A DNA stretch of 64,000 nucleotides from Taklimakanibacter albus (GCF_016595235.1 NZ_JAENHL010000007.1:1772765-1836764); one strand, 5' to 3'. Counted from the stretch's first letter, positions 18,660 through 28,888 are shown. Numbers and translations are program-made. Notes: generated by a model from the letters alone, not told the origin.

Positions 18660-19364
18660 TCAAACGAGAGGGAAGACCAGCATCCATTCGCTCTTTACAC
18701 AGCGGTAGTGCCGCCTGCCCACCAGTTCCTTGACGACGGCCCGCATATGCTGAGCACCATAGACGATAGCCAGGCGGCGCGGTTCGGCTGGCGCCGTATC
18801 GAGATAATCACCCATCACCGTGACAAGTTGCTGGTCTCGCGCGGTGACGATCGCTTCGTCGATCGATTCATATTCCGGCCGCCAGCCGAGGGTTTCGGCA
18901 CGGCTGGGGAGATCATCGAGCGCCAGGGCCTTGGCGAGCTTCGCCCGGCTGCCGAACCATCGGCAATGGAGAGCGTAGAGAGGAGCCCCGGCATAGAGCA
19001 GCAGCCTCATATAAAGAGGCACCTTGCGCCAATGCCGCTCGAATTCATCCTTGGGCAAATCCGCATGGATGATGGCGGCCTGTGCATGCTGTTGCGCGGG
19101 AGTACGGGGCTGCACGACGAGCCCTATGCGCTTCGCCCCCTCGATCCACCGATAGGCCCGCGTGATGCGCGCCACCACCGGCGAACCTACGCCTTCGACC
19201 AGCATGGCGTCATGCGCGCCGGCATCCGTGTCGACGGCTTCATAAAACGACGCCCCACCCAGATGAACCATGGGGAAGAGCGTGATGACGACATTGGAGT
19301 CAGCACTCCTGAAGGTCAGTCGCGCCGACCGCAGTCCCAGATCAGAGCTGTCGAGAAGCTGCAT
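18660..19364 (-). CDS. TraB/GumN-like protein of unknown function
   Basis: A 234-residue protein with the two end motifs of the TraB/PrgY/GumN superfamily: VITLFPMVHLGGASFYEAV then DAMLVEGVG near the N-terminus (the GTxH and E positions), and RLAIVYGAQHMRAVVKELV near the C-terminus (the GxxH position). Superfamily members are proposed metalloproteases or membrane-associated degraders of small signals, without firm proof. ATG 19364 lies five bases after the amidase stop with GAGG overlapping it, so it is coupled to the amidase. A longer frame upstream runs backwards through the amidase gene and is not used. No clear signal peptide. Function unknown. Confidence 0.6.
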   Translation of the reverse strand: MQLLDSSDLGLRSARLTFRSADSNVVITLFPMVHLGGASFYEAVDTDAGAHDAMLVEGVGSPVVARITRAYRWIEGAKRIGLVVQPRTPAQQHAQAAIIHADLPKDEFERHWRKVPLYMRLLLYAGAPLYALHCRWFGSRAKLAKALALDDLPSRAETLGWRPEYESIDEAIVTARDQQLVTVMGDYLDTAPAEPRRLAIVYGAQHMRAVVKELVGRRHYRCVKSEWMLVFPLV

Positions 19365-19368
19365 GGCC

Positions 19369-20805
19369 TCAAAGCTTGGGCCGCCCCTTCCGGTCGATGA
19401 ACCAGCCGCCCGCCGCCTTTTCGTAAGCGAGCGCCGCCTTGAAGACGGTGGCGTCGTCGAAAGTCCGCCCGACGATCTGGATGCCGGTCGGCACACCGCT
19501 GCCGGCGAAGCCTGATGGCACCGCCATGACCGGGCAGTTGTGCAGCATGTTGAATTGATGCGTCATCACCCAGCCATATTCGCCGTCGGCCTTGACGCCG
19601 TTGACGCGGAAATCCGGATCCCACGGATCGTGATCGGCATGCACCGCCGGCAGGTTGAGCGTCGGGCAGACGAAGAAGTCGTGCTCTTCGAGCACCGGTC
19701 CGAAAGTCTGATACATGCGATGCGATTGCGCCCAGGCCTTGTGGACATCATCGATCCCGGTGGTCTTCTCGATCGCCTCCGCCATCTTGAGCGCATAGTC
19801 GGTCATCAGATGGCCATGCGTCTTCTTCCACCACACGGTCTGGCGGCCGAAATCCATCGCATTGTACCAATGGAGCGCATTCGTCTCGACGTCACTGGTC
19901 CAGCCGAGGCTCACTTCTTTCACTTCCGCGCCGAGCGCCCGGAACAGGCCAAGCGCCTTCAGCGTGTTCTTGCGCACATCGGGATCGACATTCACGTAAT
20001 CGAAGTCGATCGAATAGGCGACCTTGTAGCCTTTGAGCGAATTGGCGCGTTCCGGCAGCACCACCTTCTCGCGCAATGAATCATGATCGAGCGGATGCGG
20101 CCCGGCAATGATCGACTGCATCAGCGCCGCATCGCCGACCGAACGCGTCATCGGCCCGCAATGATTGTAGCGGTCGAAGCAATTGGGCGCGCCGTCGGGA
20201 TTGCGCCCATGCGGCGGCTTGAAGCCGACCGTGCCGCAGGCCGACGACGGGATGCGGATCGATCCGCCGATATCGGTGCCGGTGGCGAGCGTGGTGAGAC
20301 CTGAGGCCAAGGCGGCGCCTGAACCACCCGATGATCCGCCCGGCCCGTAATCGGTGTTGAAGGGATTATGCGTCGTGCCCCAGGCGCGCGAATGGCAGGC
20401 GCCCGACAGGCAGAATTCCGGCGTCGTGGTACGCGCATGCACGATGGCGCCGGCAGCCGTCAGGCGCTCGATCATCGGATCGGAATGATCGTCGATATTG
20501 TCGATGAAGATGAGCGAGCCATGGGTGGTGCGCTTGCCCTTGAGGCGCTGCGCGTCCTTGACCGCTAGGCTCACCCCCTCGAGCGGCCGCGGCTGGCCGC
20601 TCCTTTTGGCATAGACGGCTTCCGCCGCCTTGGCCTGGGCGAGCGCTTCCTCGAAATAACGGTCGGTGAAGCAGTTGATCGCCGGATTCACTTCCTCGGC
20701 GCGGGCAATCTGGGCGTTGAGCAGTTCGACCGGCGACAACTTGCGGGCGCGAAACAGCTTCAGGGCCTGCCCGGCGGGCAAATAGCAGAGATCGTCATCG
20801 GTCAT
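19369..20805 (-). CDS. Amidase signature family amidase
   Basis: A 478-residue hydrolase of carboxylic amides. The Ser-cisSer-Lys triad is visible: Lys in LAVKDAQ, Ser in PGGSSGGSGAALASG and the nucleophile in GTDIGGSIRIPSSACG. The usual family length is 450-500. ATG 20805 was chosen, with GAGG at a suitable distance; a TTG at 20826 is also in frame. It diverges from the SDR gene at 20880 and is followed by the TraB-like gene. Without GatB or GatC it is not the tRNA amidotransferase; the substrate is unknown. Confidence 0.9.
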   Translation of the reverse strand: MTDDDLCYLPAGQALKLFRARKLSPVELLNAQIARAEEVNPAINCFTDRYFEEALAQAKAAEAVYAKRSGQPRPLEGVSLAVKDAQRLKGKRTTHGSLIFIDNIDDHSDPMIERLTAAGAIVHARTTTPEFCLSGACHSRAWGTTHNPFNTDYGPGGSSGGSGAALASGLTTLATGTDIGGSIRIPSSACGTVGFKPPHGRNPDGAPNCFDRYNHCGPMTRSVGDAALMQSIIAGPHPLDHDSLREKVVLPERANSLKGYKVAYSIDFDYVNVDPDVRKNTLKALGLFRALGAEVKEVSLGWTSDVETNALHWYNAMDFGRQTVWWKKTHGHLMTDYALKMAEAIEKTTGIDDVHKAWAQSHRMYQTFGPVLEEHDFFVCPTLNLPAVHADHDPWDPDFRVNGVKADGEYGWVMTHQFNMLHNCPVMAVPSGFAGSGVPTGIQIVGRTFDDATVFKAALAYEKAAGGWFIDRKGRPKL

Positions 20806-20849
20806 GGACAAGCCTCGGTCAAGCAAGGTAGAGCGAGCTTTGACACTAA

Positions 20850-21623
<774 letters not shown>

Positions 21624-21658
21624 TCGTTTTCATTTTCCCCAAGTGCGACCACGTTAGA

Positions 21659-21775
21659 AGCGCTTCCCGCCAAAGTTGCTCGACTTTGGCGATAAGGAAG
21701 CGCTCCAGATAACATGCGCTTCGAGCCCCCGTTTTGATCGAATCGGAACGGTTCGATCAAAACGGGAAGGGCTCT
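21659..21775 (+). repeat. Composite two-stem palindromic repeat, copy A
   Basis: Stem 1 has arms AGCGCTTCC (21659-21667) and GGAAGCGCT (21696-21704) enclosing CGCCAAAGT and ACTTTGGCG. Stem 2 is a perfect 15-base stem at 21728-21742 and 21752-21766 (CCCGTTTTGATCGAA with its complement) around TCGGAACGG, flanked by GAGCC and GGCTC. An inverted copy lies at 41184-41305. It fills the gap between the SDR gene and the polyamine transporter operon. Confidence 0.85.
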
Positions 21776-21872
21776 AAACGCGAAAATTGCAATCCCTGTT
21801 GGCAACGCCCTTCAATCCTCATAGGATCATGGGCAATAAAAATAAGTAATACGGCCAACAGGGGAGTTGTGA

Positions 21873-22982
21873 TTGGGTAGAGCCGGTTCTGGGGAACGGC
21901 GCAGCGCCATTGAGGCGATCGGCGTCAGCAAGGTCTTCGGCAATGGTGACGATGCGGTAAGAGCGCTCGACAATGTCGATGTCACCATCCGCGAAAATGA
22001 ATTCTTCACATTGCTCGGGCCATCCGGCTGCGGCAAGACGACCCTCCTCCGGCTGATCGCCGGCTTCGATTTCCCGACCGAGGGCGAGATCCGTCTCTAT
22101 GGCGAGGACATCGCGCCCCTCCCGCCCTTCAAGCGGCCGGTCAACACCGTCTTCCAGAATTACGCTTTGTTCCCGCATATGACCGTTGCCCAGAATATCG
22201 GCTTCGGTCTCGAAATGCTGGGCAAGCCCAAGGCTGAGATCGACGCCCGTATCAGTGAGATGCTCAAGCTGGTGCGCATGGAGGAATTGCGCAACCGTCG
22301 CACCAGCCAGATTTCCGGCGGCCAGCAGCAGCGCGTCGCTCTCGCCCGCGCTCTGGCGCCGCGCCCCAAGGTGCTGCTCCTCGACGAACCGCTGTCGGCG
22401 CTCGATTTCAAATTGCGCAAGGACATGCAGATCGAGCTCAAGCGCCTGCAGCACGAGACCGGCATCACCTTCATCTTCGTGACGCATGACCAGGAAGAAG
22501 CGCTCACCATGTCCGACCGCATCGCGGTCATGTCCAAGGGCCACATCCTGCAGATCGGCTCGCCGCGCGACATCTATGACCGTCCGGCCGAGCGGTTCGT
22601 CGCCAATTTCATCGGTGACACGAATTTCCTCGAAGGCCAGGTGAAGGAAGTCCACGGCAGCAAGGCGCGCATCGCCCTCAATGCCGGGGCCGAGGTCGAG
22701 GCCGGTATTTCCGAGGGCGCCAACCCGCAAGGCAATGTCACCATCGTGGTGCGTCCCGAGCACGCGGCGATCCAGGCGCGGCCGGGCGCCGATGCCTTGA
22801 AAGGCACGATCGAGAACATCGTCTATTTCGGCACCGACACGCATTTCCATATCAAGCTTGCCTCCGGACCGCATTTCATCGTGCGCCAGCAGAATCGGCA
22901 TGGCGCGGGTGAGGAGTTCAAGACCGGCATGCCGGTCGGCGTCGAGATCGGCCAGAATGCGGCACAGGTTCTGAAGGACTGA
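21873..22982 (+). CDS. PotA-like ATPase of a polyamine ABC transporter
   Basis: A 369-residue ABC ATPase with Walker [11 protein letters not shown]-loop [14 protein letters not shown], signature [15 protein letters not shown], Walker [12 protein letters not shown] and a C-terminal TOBE domain (about 280-369). These features and the neighbours place it in the spermidine/putrescine (PotA/PotG) group. It starts at TTG 21873: AGGGGAG is six bases upstream and the only earlier in-frame start is blocked by a stop at 21870. The permease gene follows after two bases. Substrate is inferred from the PotF-like binding proteins downstream. Confidence 0.88.
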   Translation: MGRAGSGERRSAIEAIGVSKVFGNGDDAVRALDNVDVTIRENEFFTLLGPSGCGKTTLLRLIAGFDFPTEGEIRLYGEDIAPLPPFKRPVNTVFQNYALFPHMTVAQNIGFGLEMLGKPKAEIDARISEMLKLVRMEELRNRRTSQISGGQQQRVALARALAPRPKVLLLDEPLSALDFKLRKDMQIELKRLQHETGITFIFVTHDQEEALTMSDRIAVMSKGHILQIGSPRDIYDRPAERFVANFIGDTNFLEGQVKEVHGSKARIALNAGAEVEAGISEGANPQGNVTIVVRPEHAAIQARPGADALKGTIENIVYFGTDTHFHIKLASGPHFIVRQQNRHGAGEEFKTGMPVGVEIGQNAAQVLKD

Positions 22983-22984
22983 TC

Positions 22985-23926
22985 ATGGCAGTGGACAATC
23001 CGCCTCTCACGCGTGCCGCCGAAGTCGCTGCCGCGGCTGACCGGCAGGAAATCCGCAATCGCTGGTTCCTGGCCTCTCCCGCCCTCTTCATCATCTTCTT
23101 CGCCGCCATCGGGCCGCTCTTCATCGTTCTCGTCTTCTCTTTCCTCACCCCCGCCGATTATGGCGGCGTGGTCTGGAAACCTTCCGGCCAGGCCTGGTTC
23201 CAGGTGCTGTTCCAGAAGGACATTTTCGACGACACGACCACTTTCGCCGACGCGCATCTGTCCATTCTGTGGCGCTCGGTGAAGCTTTCCTTCTTCACCA
23301 CCCTCATAGCGCTCGCCTTCGGTTTCCCGACCGCCTATTTCATCTCCACACGGCCCGAAAAGAGCCGCGACATCTGGCTCTTCCTCATCACCATTCCGTT
23401 CTGGACCAATCTGCTCATCCGCACCTTCGCGGTGCAGGAAGTCATTCGCAATGAAGGCATCTTCAATACGTTGCTGATGAAGCTCGGCATCATCTCGAGC
23501 CCGATCCAGATCATGTTCACCGACGTCGCCATCATGCTGGGCATGCTTTATGTCTATCTGCCGCTGATGGTGCTGCCGCTTTACGCCAGCATGGAGAAGC
23601 TCGATTTCCGCCTGGTCGAGGCGGGCTACGATCTCTATGCCAATCGCTTCCAGGTTCTGCGCCGCGTCATCATTCCCCTGGTCAAGCCCGGCATCATCGC
23701 CGGCTCCATCCTGGTCTTTATCCCCTCGCTCGGCGCCTATGTGACGCCACGTGTGCTGGGCGGCGGCAAGAACATGATGCTCGGCAATCTGATCGAGCTG
23801 CAATTCGGCCAGGGCCGCAACTGGCCGCTCGGCGCAGCACTCTCGATCACCTTGATGGCGATCGTGATGATCGCGCTCATGATCTATGTGCGCTCGGCTG
23901 GGCGTTCGGAGATGCGTCATGGTTAG
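22985..23926 (+). CDS. PotB/PotH-like polyamine ABC permease
   Basis: A 313-residue inner-membrane permease with six hydrophobic segments, beginning with LASPALFIIFFAAIGPLFI and ending with ALSITLMAIVMIALMIY. The ATPase-contact loop is EAGYDLYANRFQVLRRVIIP (about residue 215). It pairs with the permease at 23919 to form a heterodimeric channel for the PotA-like ATPase. The start is two bases after the potA-like stop and the 3' end overlaps the next start by eight bases, so the three are translationally coupled. Confidence 0.88.
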   Translation: MAVDNPPLTRAAEVAAAADRQEIRNRWFLASPALFIIFFAAIGPLFIVLVFSFLTPADYGGVVWKPSGQAWFQVLFQKDIFDDTTTFADAHLSILWRSVKLSFFTTLIALAFGFPTAYFISTRPEKSRDIWLFLITIPFWTNLLIRTFAVQEVIRNEGIFNTLLMKLGIISSPIQIMFTDVAIMLGMLYVYLPLMVLPLYASMEKLDFRLVEAGYDLYANRFQVLRRVIIPLVKPGIIAGSILVFIPSLGAYVTPRVLGGGKNMMLGNLIELQFGQGRNWPLGAALSITLMAIVMIALMIYVRSAGRSEMRHG

Positions 23927-24725
23927 CTCCAGAACGTTCTCCGTAAAACGTCAGACTGGCTTCGGGACCATAGCGCTTCTCTGCTTCGTCCTGCTTTATG
24001 TCCCGATCGCGACATTGGTCGCCTATTCCTTCAATGCCGGCCCTTCGATCGCCATCTGGGAAGGCTTCTCCTGGCGCTGGTACATTGCCGCCTGGAACAA
24101 TCAGCAGATCGTCGAGACATCGGTCCGCTCTTTCGTGATCGCCAGCATCGCCGCCGTGGTCGCGACCACCGCCGCCACCATGGCGGCGCTCGCCACCACC
24201 CGCACCAGGCCCTATCGCGGGCTCAATTTCATCTATGGCTTCATCAACCAGCCGCTGATGGTGCCGGAGATCGTCACCGGCATCGCGCTCCTCATCTTCT
24301 TCGCCATCGTGAAGATCTGGACCGGCTATACGGGCCTCGGCTATCTCATCGTCGCCCATACCGCCTTCTGCATTCCCTTCGCCTATCTCCCCATTCGCGC
24401 CCGCCTCGAGAATATGGACCTGACGCTCGAGCGCGCCGCCGCCGATCTCTACGCTACGCCCTGGATGACATTCCGCAAGGTGACGCTGCCTCTGCTGTGG
24501 CCTGGCATCATAGCCGGGCTGATGCTGGCTTTCGTCGTTTCGCTCGACGATGTCGTCATCACCGAGCTTGTCAAATCCGGTGGCCAGGACACTTTGCCCA
24601 CTTACATGCTGGGACAGTTGCGCCGCGTGGTGACGCCCGAGATCAACGCGATATCGAGCGTGTTCCTGCTCATCTCCATCGTCATCGTCACCTTGTTCTT
24701 CTTCCTCAACCGCAAGCAGACTTGA
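23919..24725 (+). CDS. PotC/PotI-like polyamine ABC permease
   Basis: A 268-residue inner-membrane permease with a typical first helix (FGTIALLCFVLLYVPIATLV), the EAA-type loop ERAAADLYATPWMTFRKVTL (about residue 185) and the conserved FVVSLDDVVITEL of PotC/PotI proteins. ATG 23919 follows GGAGATGCGTC and overlaps the previous gene by eight bases; an earlier in-frame start lies inside that gene and is less likely. It is the second half of the channel of this transporter. Confidence 0.88.
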   Translation: MVSSRTFSVKRQTGFGTIALLCFVLLYVPIATLVAYSFNAGPSIAIWEGFSWRWYIAAWNNQQIVETSVRSFVIASIAAVVATTAATMAALATTRTRPYRGLNFIYGFINQPLMVPEIVTGIALLIFFAIVKIWTGYTGLGYLIVAHTAFCIPFAYLPIRARLENMDLTLERAAADLYATPWMTFRKVTLPLLWPGIIAGLMLAFVVSLDDVVITELVKSGGQDTLPTYMLGQLRRVVTPEINAISSVFLLISIVIVTLFFFLNRKQT

Positions 24726-24781
24726 CGCATCGGATCAAATGGCGTCTCGTGAAGGCGAGCAACAAGCGGAAAAGGAAAATC

Positions 24782-24886
24782 ATGAAGCATGGAACAGTCA
24801 TCGCAGCCTTGAATATCCTGCCGACGACCGGCCCCGCCGAGGCGCAGCCGCATTATGCCCGCATCTGGACGAACATCACCAAATAA
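24782..24886 (+). pseudogene. Internally deleted remnant of a polyamine-binding protein gene
   Basis: A 34-codon frame, still preceded by AAGGAAAAT. Its first ~20 codons encode a signal-peptide-like start (MKHGTVIAAL) and its last codons encode [10 protein letters not shown]. The latter matches in position and sequence the C-termini of the two full binding proteins that follow ([10 protein letters not shown] and [10 protein letters not shown]), and the DNA around CATCTGGACGAAC aligns as well. The middle ~310 codons are absent. It stands exactly where a first binding-protein gene would follow the permease. I read it as the scar of a tandem SBP gene; a short functional peptide is possible but less likely. 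Confidence 0.7.
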
Positions 24887-24953
24887 GAGCAGACTGAACG
24901 GGCCTCGGCATCCAACCGGGGCCCAAAACATAACGACGTTAGGGAGAAGACAG

Positions 24954-25991
24954 ATGATATCGAAACTGAAAACCGCGGGCCTCGGCCTTGCCATGACGGC
25001 GTTCGCCGCCGGGCCGGCATTGGCCGAAGGCGAGCTCAATATCTACAATTGGGGCAACTACACCAACCCCGACCTCATCAAGAAATTCGAGGAGACCTAC
25101 AAGGTCAAGGTCACGGTGACCGACTATGACTCGAACGACACGGCGCTCGCCAAGGTCCGCGCCGGCGGCCATGGCTTCGACATCGTCGTGCCGTCGGCGA
25201 ATTTCGTGCCGGTCTGGGTCAAGGAAGGGCTCATCCTCGAGACGCGCCCGGACCAGATGGAAAATTTCAAGAATGTCGACGACCGCTGGGTGAATGTCGA
25301 ATGGGATATGGGCCGCCACTATACGGTGCCGTGGCAGTGGGGCTCCACCGGCGTCATCGTCGACACGTCACTTTATAAGGGTGACATCAACACCTCCAAC
25401 ATCATCTTCCACCCGCCGGATGAGCTCAAGGGCAAGATCAATGTCGCGCCCGAGATGAACGACGTCATGGCGCTGGTGATCTGGAATCTGGGTGGCGAAT
25501 GGTGCACCGCCGACAAGGAGCTTCTCAAGAAGGCGCGTGACACGCTGATCGAGGCGAAGAAGAGCTGGATCTCCATGGACTATGGCGTGATCGAGAAATT
25601 CGCCAGCCGCGATTTCGGCGCCGCTTACTACTGGAACGGCGCCGCTTTACGCTCCAGGCTCCAGAACAAGGATGTCCGCTTCGGCTATCCGAAGGAAGGT
25701 TATCCCCTGTTCATGGACAGCGTCGCGGTGCTCAAAGACGCCAAGAATGTCGAGAACGCCAAGCTGTTCCAGAACTTCATCATGGATCCGCAGAATGCCG
25801 CGCTGATCTCGGCCTTCGCCAAATATGCGAACGGCATCAAGGGCTCGGAGCAATATCTGCCGGCCGAAATGAAGGGTGCGCCGGAAGTCGAGATCCCGGC
25901 CGAATTCGTCGACAAGGGTCACTTCTTCAAGCTCTGCGAGCCGGACGTGACGGCGCTTTACTCGAAGATCTGGACCGAACTACTGAAATAG
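24954..25991 (+). CDS. PotD/PotF-like polyamine-binding periplasmic protein, copy 1
   Basis: A 345-residue periplasmic binding protein. ATG 24954 follows AGGGAGAAGAC and opens a signal peptide ending near AGPALAEG. The mature protein starts [20 protein letters not shown], a hallmark of PotD/PotF-type proteins, with Trp/Tyr-rich segments ([20 protein letters not shown]) that in this family line the amine pocket. It is closely similar along its whole length to the next protein, so the two come from a tandem duplication. Differences cluster near residues 205-245, which may change ligand preference. It serves the potABC-like transporter just upstream. Confidence 0.88.
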   Translation: MISKLKTAGLGLAMTAFAAGPALAEGELNIYNWGNYTNPDLIKKFEETYKVKVTVTDYDSNDTALAKVRAGGHGFDIVVPSANFVPVWVKEGLILETRPDQMENFKNVDDRWVNVEWDMGRHYTVPWQWGSTGVIVDTSLYKGDINTSNIIFHPPDELKGKINVAPEMNDVMALVIWNLGGEWCTADKELLKKARDTLIEAKKSWISMDYGVIEKFASRDFGAAYYWNGAALRSRLQNKDVRFGYPKEGYPLFMDSVAVLKDAKNVENAKLFQNFIMDPQNAALISAFAKYANGIKGSEQYLPAEMKGAPEVEIPAEFVDKGHFFKLCEPDVTALYSKIWTELLK

Positions 25992-26003
25992 GAAACTTCG
26001 CAG

Positions 26004-27038
26004 ATGACTTATGCGCTGAAAGGCGCCGCCGTGGCTCTTGCCATGGCGGCCCTCGCCGGGCCGGCTTTGGCCGACGGCGAGCTCAATATCTACAACTGGG
26101 GCAATTACACGAGCCCCGAGCTGATCAAGAAGTTCGAGGAGACCTACAAGGTCAAGGTCACGATCACCGACTATGACTCGAACGACACCGCCCTCGCCAA
26201 GATCAAGGCCGGCGGCCATGGCTTCGATATCGTCGTGCCGTCCGGCAACTATGTTCCGATCTGGATCAGTGAAGGCCTGCTCGCCGAGACGCGGCCCGAC
26301 CAGATGGAGAACTTCAAGAATATCGACGATCGCTGGGTGAATGTCGATTACGACAAAGGCCGCCACTATACGGTGCCCTGGCAGTGGGGCACGGTCGGCG
26401 TCGCGGTGAACACCGATGTCTATAAGGGTGACATCGATACCTGGGGCATCATCTTCAACGTGCCGGCCGAGCTCAAGGGCAAGCTCAATGTCGTGCCGGA
26501 GATGAACGACGTCATCTATGCCGCGATCAAATATCATGGCGGCGAGATCTGCACCGGCGACAAGACGGTGCTCAAGAAAGCGCGCGACACGCTCATTGCC
26601 GCCAAGCCCGACTGGATGTCGATGGAATATTCGACCATCGAGAAGATGGTGAAGGGCGACTTCGCCGCGACGAGCGACTGGAACGGCTCGGTGCTGCGCC
26701 AGCGCCTGCAGAACGGCAAGATCCACTACGGCTATCCGAAGGAAGGCTACAATGTCTGGATGGACAATGTCGCCGTGCTGAAGGACGCCAAGAATGTCGA
26801 TAATGCCAAGCTGTTTCAGAATTTCATCATGGATCCGAAGAACGCCGCGATGATCTCGGCCTTCGCCCGTTATGCCAACGGCATCAGGGGCTCCGAGGAT
26901 TTCATGCCGGAAGACATGAAGACGGCGCCGGAAGTGATCATTCCGGAGAAATATCTGGCCGCCGGCGAGATCTCCAAGACCTGCCCGCCCGACGTGCAGC
27001 AGCTCTATACGGCGATCTGGACGGAACTGACGAAATAG
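26004..27038 (+). CDS. PotD/PotF-like polyamine-binding periplasmic protein, copy 2
   Basis: A 344-residue paralogue of the preceding protein, 12 bases after its stop and behind AGGAAACTT. The signal peptide ends near AGPALADG and the mature start [20 protein letters not shown] is nearly identical to copy 1, while the middle ([20 protein letters not shown] and [17 protein letters not shown]) differs more. Two binding proteins for one permease are a known way to broaden specificity, for example putrescine and a second polyamine. A strong terminator follows six bases after the stop, so this is the last gene of the operon. Confidence 0.88.
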   Translation: MTYALKGAAVALAMAALAGPALADGELNIYNWGNYTSPELIKKFEETYKVKVTITDYDSNDTALAKIKAGGHGFDIVVPSGNYVPIWISEGLLAETRPDQMENFKNIDDRWVNVDYDKGRHYTVPWQWGTVGVAVNTDVYKGDIDTWGIIFNVPAELKGKLNVVPEMNDVIYAAIKYHGGEICTGDKTVLKKARDTLIAAKPDWMSMEYSTIEKMVKGDFAATSDWNGSVLRQRLQNGKIHYGYPKEGYNVWMDNVAVLKDAKNVDNAKLFQNFIMDPKNAAMISAFARYANGIRGSEDFMPEDMKTAPEVIIPEKYLAAGEISKTCPPDVQQLYTAIWTELTK

Positions 27039-27043
27039 TGTGT

Positions 27044-27080
27044 AAGGACTCCCGGCGGAATGTGCCGGGAGTCCTTCTTC
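27044..27080 (+). terminator. Rho-independent terminator of the polyamine transporter operon
   Basis: A perfect 13-base stem, AAGGACTCCCGGC at 27044-27056 and its complement at 27064-27076, around the loop GGAATGT, followed by CTTC after the stem's own TT. It starts six bases after the last binding-protein stop. The T tract is short but the stem is very stable. Confidence 0.85.
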
Positions 27081-27085
27081 AAATC

Positions 27086-28294
27086 ATGACATCCTACAGG
27101 AATTCAGAGCCGCGCCTGCCCATCATGCGCGAGAGCCCACCCAGACTGCGCGTGCCTTTCGCCGATTGGGATCGCGCGCCCTGGAACCGCTGGTCGTTCC
27201 AGCATGTGCGCGAAGTGCTGCCCACCGCCGAGGTCTGGCGCGGCAACGGCCAGCCGTCGAGCTTGCCGCAATTGCCGCAGGATCTGAGCGGCATCCCGTT
27301 CACCGGCGTCGACGGCGCCACCCGCACCGTCGAGAGCTTCCTCGATGAGAGCTACACCGACGGCTTCCTGGTGCTGCACAAGGGCCGCATCCTCACCGAG
27401 CGCTATTTCAACGGCATGGGCGAGCGCACCTTGCATCTCTCCCAGTCGATGGCCAAATCGGTGACCGCTGCGACGGCGGGCTGCCTGGTGGCGCAAGGCC
27501 TGCTCGATCCCGACGCCCTCATCACCCATTACCTCCCTGAGCTCGAGGCGACCGCCTATAAGGGCGCGAGGCTCCGCCATGTCCTCGACATGACGTCGGG
27601 CGTGCGTTTCAACGAGGACTATACGGATCCGCTTTCGGATATCGGCCGCAGCGATGTGGCTTCGGGCTGGAAGCCCGCCCCCGCTGGCGTGACGGACTTC
27701 CCCGAGCATATGTGGGAGCTGATTCTCTCCCTCACCACGCTCGAGCGCCCGCATGGCGAGCTCTTCGCTTATCGCTCGATCGAGACCGACGTGCTCGCCT
27801 TCTGCATGGAGCGCGCCAGCGGCAGGCGTCTGCCCGAGCTCGTCTCTGAATTTCTCTGGCAGCCGATGGGCGCCGATGAGAGCGGCTGCTTCACCCTCGA
27901 CCGCGCCGGCTACGCGCTGGCCGATGGCGGGCTCAATGCCACCTTGCGCGATTATGCCCGCTTCGGTGCGCTCTATCTGCATGATGGCTTTTTCAACGGC
28001 CGCCAGATCGTGCCGGCCGACTGGGTACGGCAGACACGCATCGGCGACGCGCGGCTGTTCGGCGAGCCCTACACGCTCACCACGCCCAATGGCGCCTATC
28101 GCAATCAGTTCTGGATCGAGGACGTGTCGCGCCCGGCCATCATGTGCCGAGGCGTTTTCGGGCAGCTCATCTATATCGACTCGAGCCGTGACCTCGTGGT
28201 CGTCAAATTGTCGAGCTGGCCCGACTTTCTCAATATCGAATTCGGCGTCAACACCTTGCGCATGATCCACGCGCTGGCGAACGAGCTCGTTTGA
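27086..28294 (+). CDS. Beta-lactamase-fold serine hydrolase (class C-like)
   Basis: A 402-residue protein of the serine beta-lactamase/esterase/penicillin-binding family. The active-site motif is SMAK (Ser121, Lys124) in HLSQSMAKSVTA, the second motif is YRS in FAYRSIETD, and HRC/HxG-type function is suggested by the C-terminal GVFGQLIYIDSSRDLVVVKLS (abridged). There is no signal peptide, so it is probably a cytoplasmic hydrolase of esters or amides; 6-aminohexanoate-dimer hydrolase is a related type. Start ATG 27086 lacks a visible ribosome site and directly follows the terminator; ATG 27125 is an alternative. It converges on rlpA. Substrate unknown. Confidence 0.82.
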   Translation: MTSYRNSEPRLPIMRESPPRLRVPFADWDRAPWNRWSFQHVREVLPTAEVWRGNGQPSSLPQLPQDLSGIPFTGVDGATRTVESFLDESYTDGFLVLHKGRILTERYFNGMGERTLHLSQSMAKSVTAATAGCLVAQGLLDPDALITHYLPELEATAYKGARLRHVLDMTSGVRFNEDYTDPLSDIGRSDVASGWKPAPAGVTDFPEHMWELILSLTTLERPHGELFAYRSIETDVLAFCMERASGRRLPELVSEFLWQPMGADESGCFTLDRAGYALADGGLNATLRDYARFGALYLHDGFFNGRQIVPADWVRQTRIGDARLFGEPYTLTTPNGAYRNQFWIEDVSRPAIMCRGVFGQLIYIDSSRDLVVVKLSSWPDFLNIEFGVNTLRMIHALANELV

Positions 28295-28338
28295 ACAGCA
28301 AAGCGCCGGAGCTGACGCCCCGGCGTGACATCTCCGAA

Positions 28339-28698
28339 TTACTGCAGGACGGCGACGCGCACTTTGGCGACGCCCGAATTGTGCAGGCCCACGGCCTTGG
28401 CCGCGCCAAAGGCCAGGTCGATGATTCGTCCGCGGATGAACGGGCCGCGGTCATTGATGCGCACGATGACCGAGCGGCCATTGCGCAGGTTGGTGACGCG
28501 CACCTTGGTGCCGAATTTCAGCGAACGATGGGCGGCCGTGTAGCCGTTGGGATTGAATTTCTCGCCATTGGCCGTCTTGCGGCCAGATTTGTAGTAGGAA
28601 GCCATACCGACCTGCGCCTGGGCGATATCGGCAGAAAGAATAAAGACAGGCGTTGTAAAGGCGCAAAAGATCAGTGCAGCGAGAAATCGCTTCATCAT
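28339..28698 (-). CDS. RlpA-like septal-ring lytic transglycosylase (no SPOR domain)
   Basis: A 119-residue exported protein with a signal peptide ([24 protein letters not shown]) and a double-psi beta-barrel: [38 protein letters not shown] and [22 protein letters not shown] (abridged). The catalytic-type His and Asp of RlpA are present. E. coli and Pseudomonas RlpA also have a SPOR domain and a lipid anchor; both are missing, and this short form is common in alphaproteobacteria. It probably cleaves peptidoglycan or binds it in the periplasm. A TATAAT-like box (minus strand, 28710-28715) lies close upstream. It converges with the serine hydrolase. Confidence 0.85.
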   Translation of the reverse strand: MMKRFLAALIFCAFTTPVFILSADIAQAQVGMASYYKSGRKTANGEKFNPNGYTAAHRSLKFGTKVRVTNLRNGRSVIVRINDRGPFIRGRIIDLAFGAAKAVGLHNSGVAKVRVAVLQ

Positions 28699-28888
28699 AT
28701 ATCCCCACGATTATAATTATGGAAGATCGGGCCTGTTGTGCTTTCCGGAGCTATTCAGTCCAGAAACAGGATCGTTCCGTCTTCCCACTAATTAGGCCGA
28801 AAATGCCGTAAGGAGCAGTTTTGTTCCCCGCATTCCGTAAGAATGTGGCGTAAGTGCCGTATAAGGCGAGAATGTGACCGCGATTACG

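Noticed and set aside
19364-19496. Upstream extension of the TraB-like frame
   Set aside because: It would encode an Arg/Ser-rich tail inside the amidase gene; the start at 19364 has the ribosome site.
22823-23920. 365-codon antisense frame over the PotB-like permease
   Set aside because: Charged, repeat-like composition that mirrors hydrophobic codons; the permease is certain.
28295-28338. Possible terminator hairpin between the serine hydrolase and rlpA
   Set aside because: CGCCGG and CCCGGCG are present, but pairing is short and no T tract follows on either strand.
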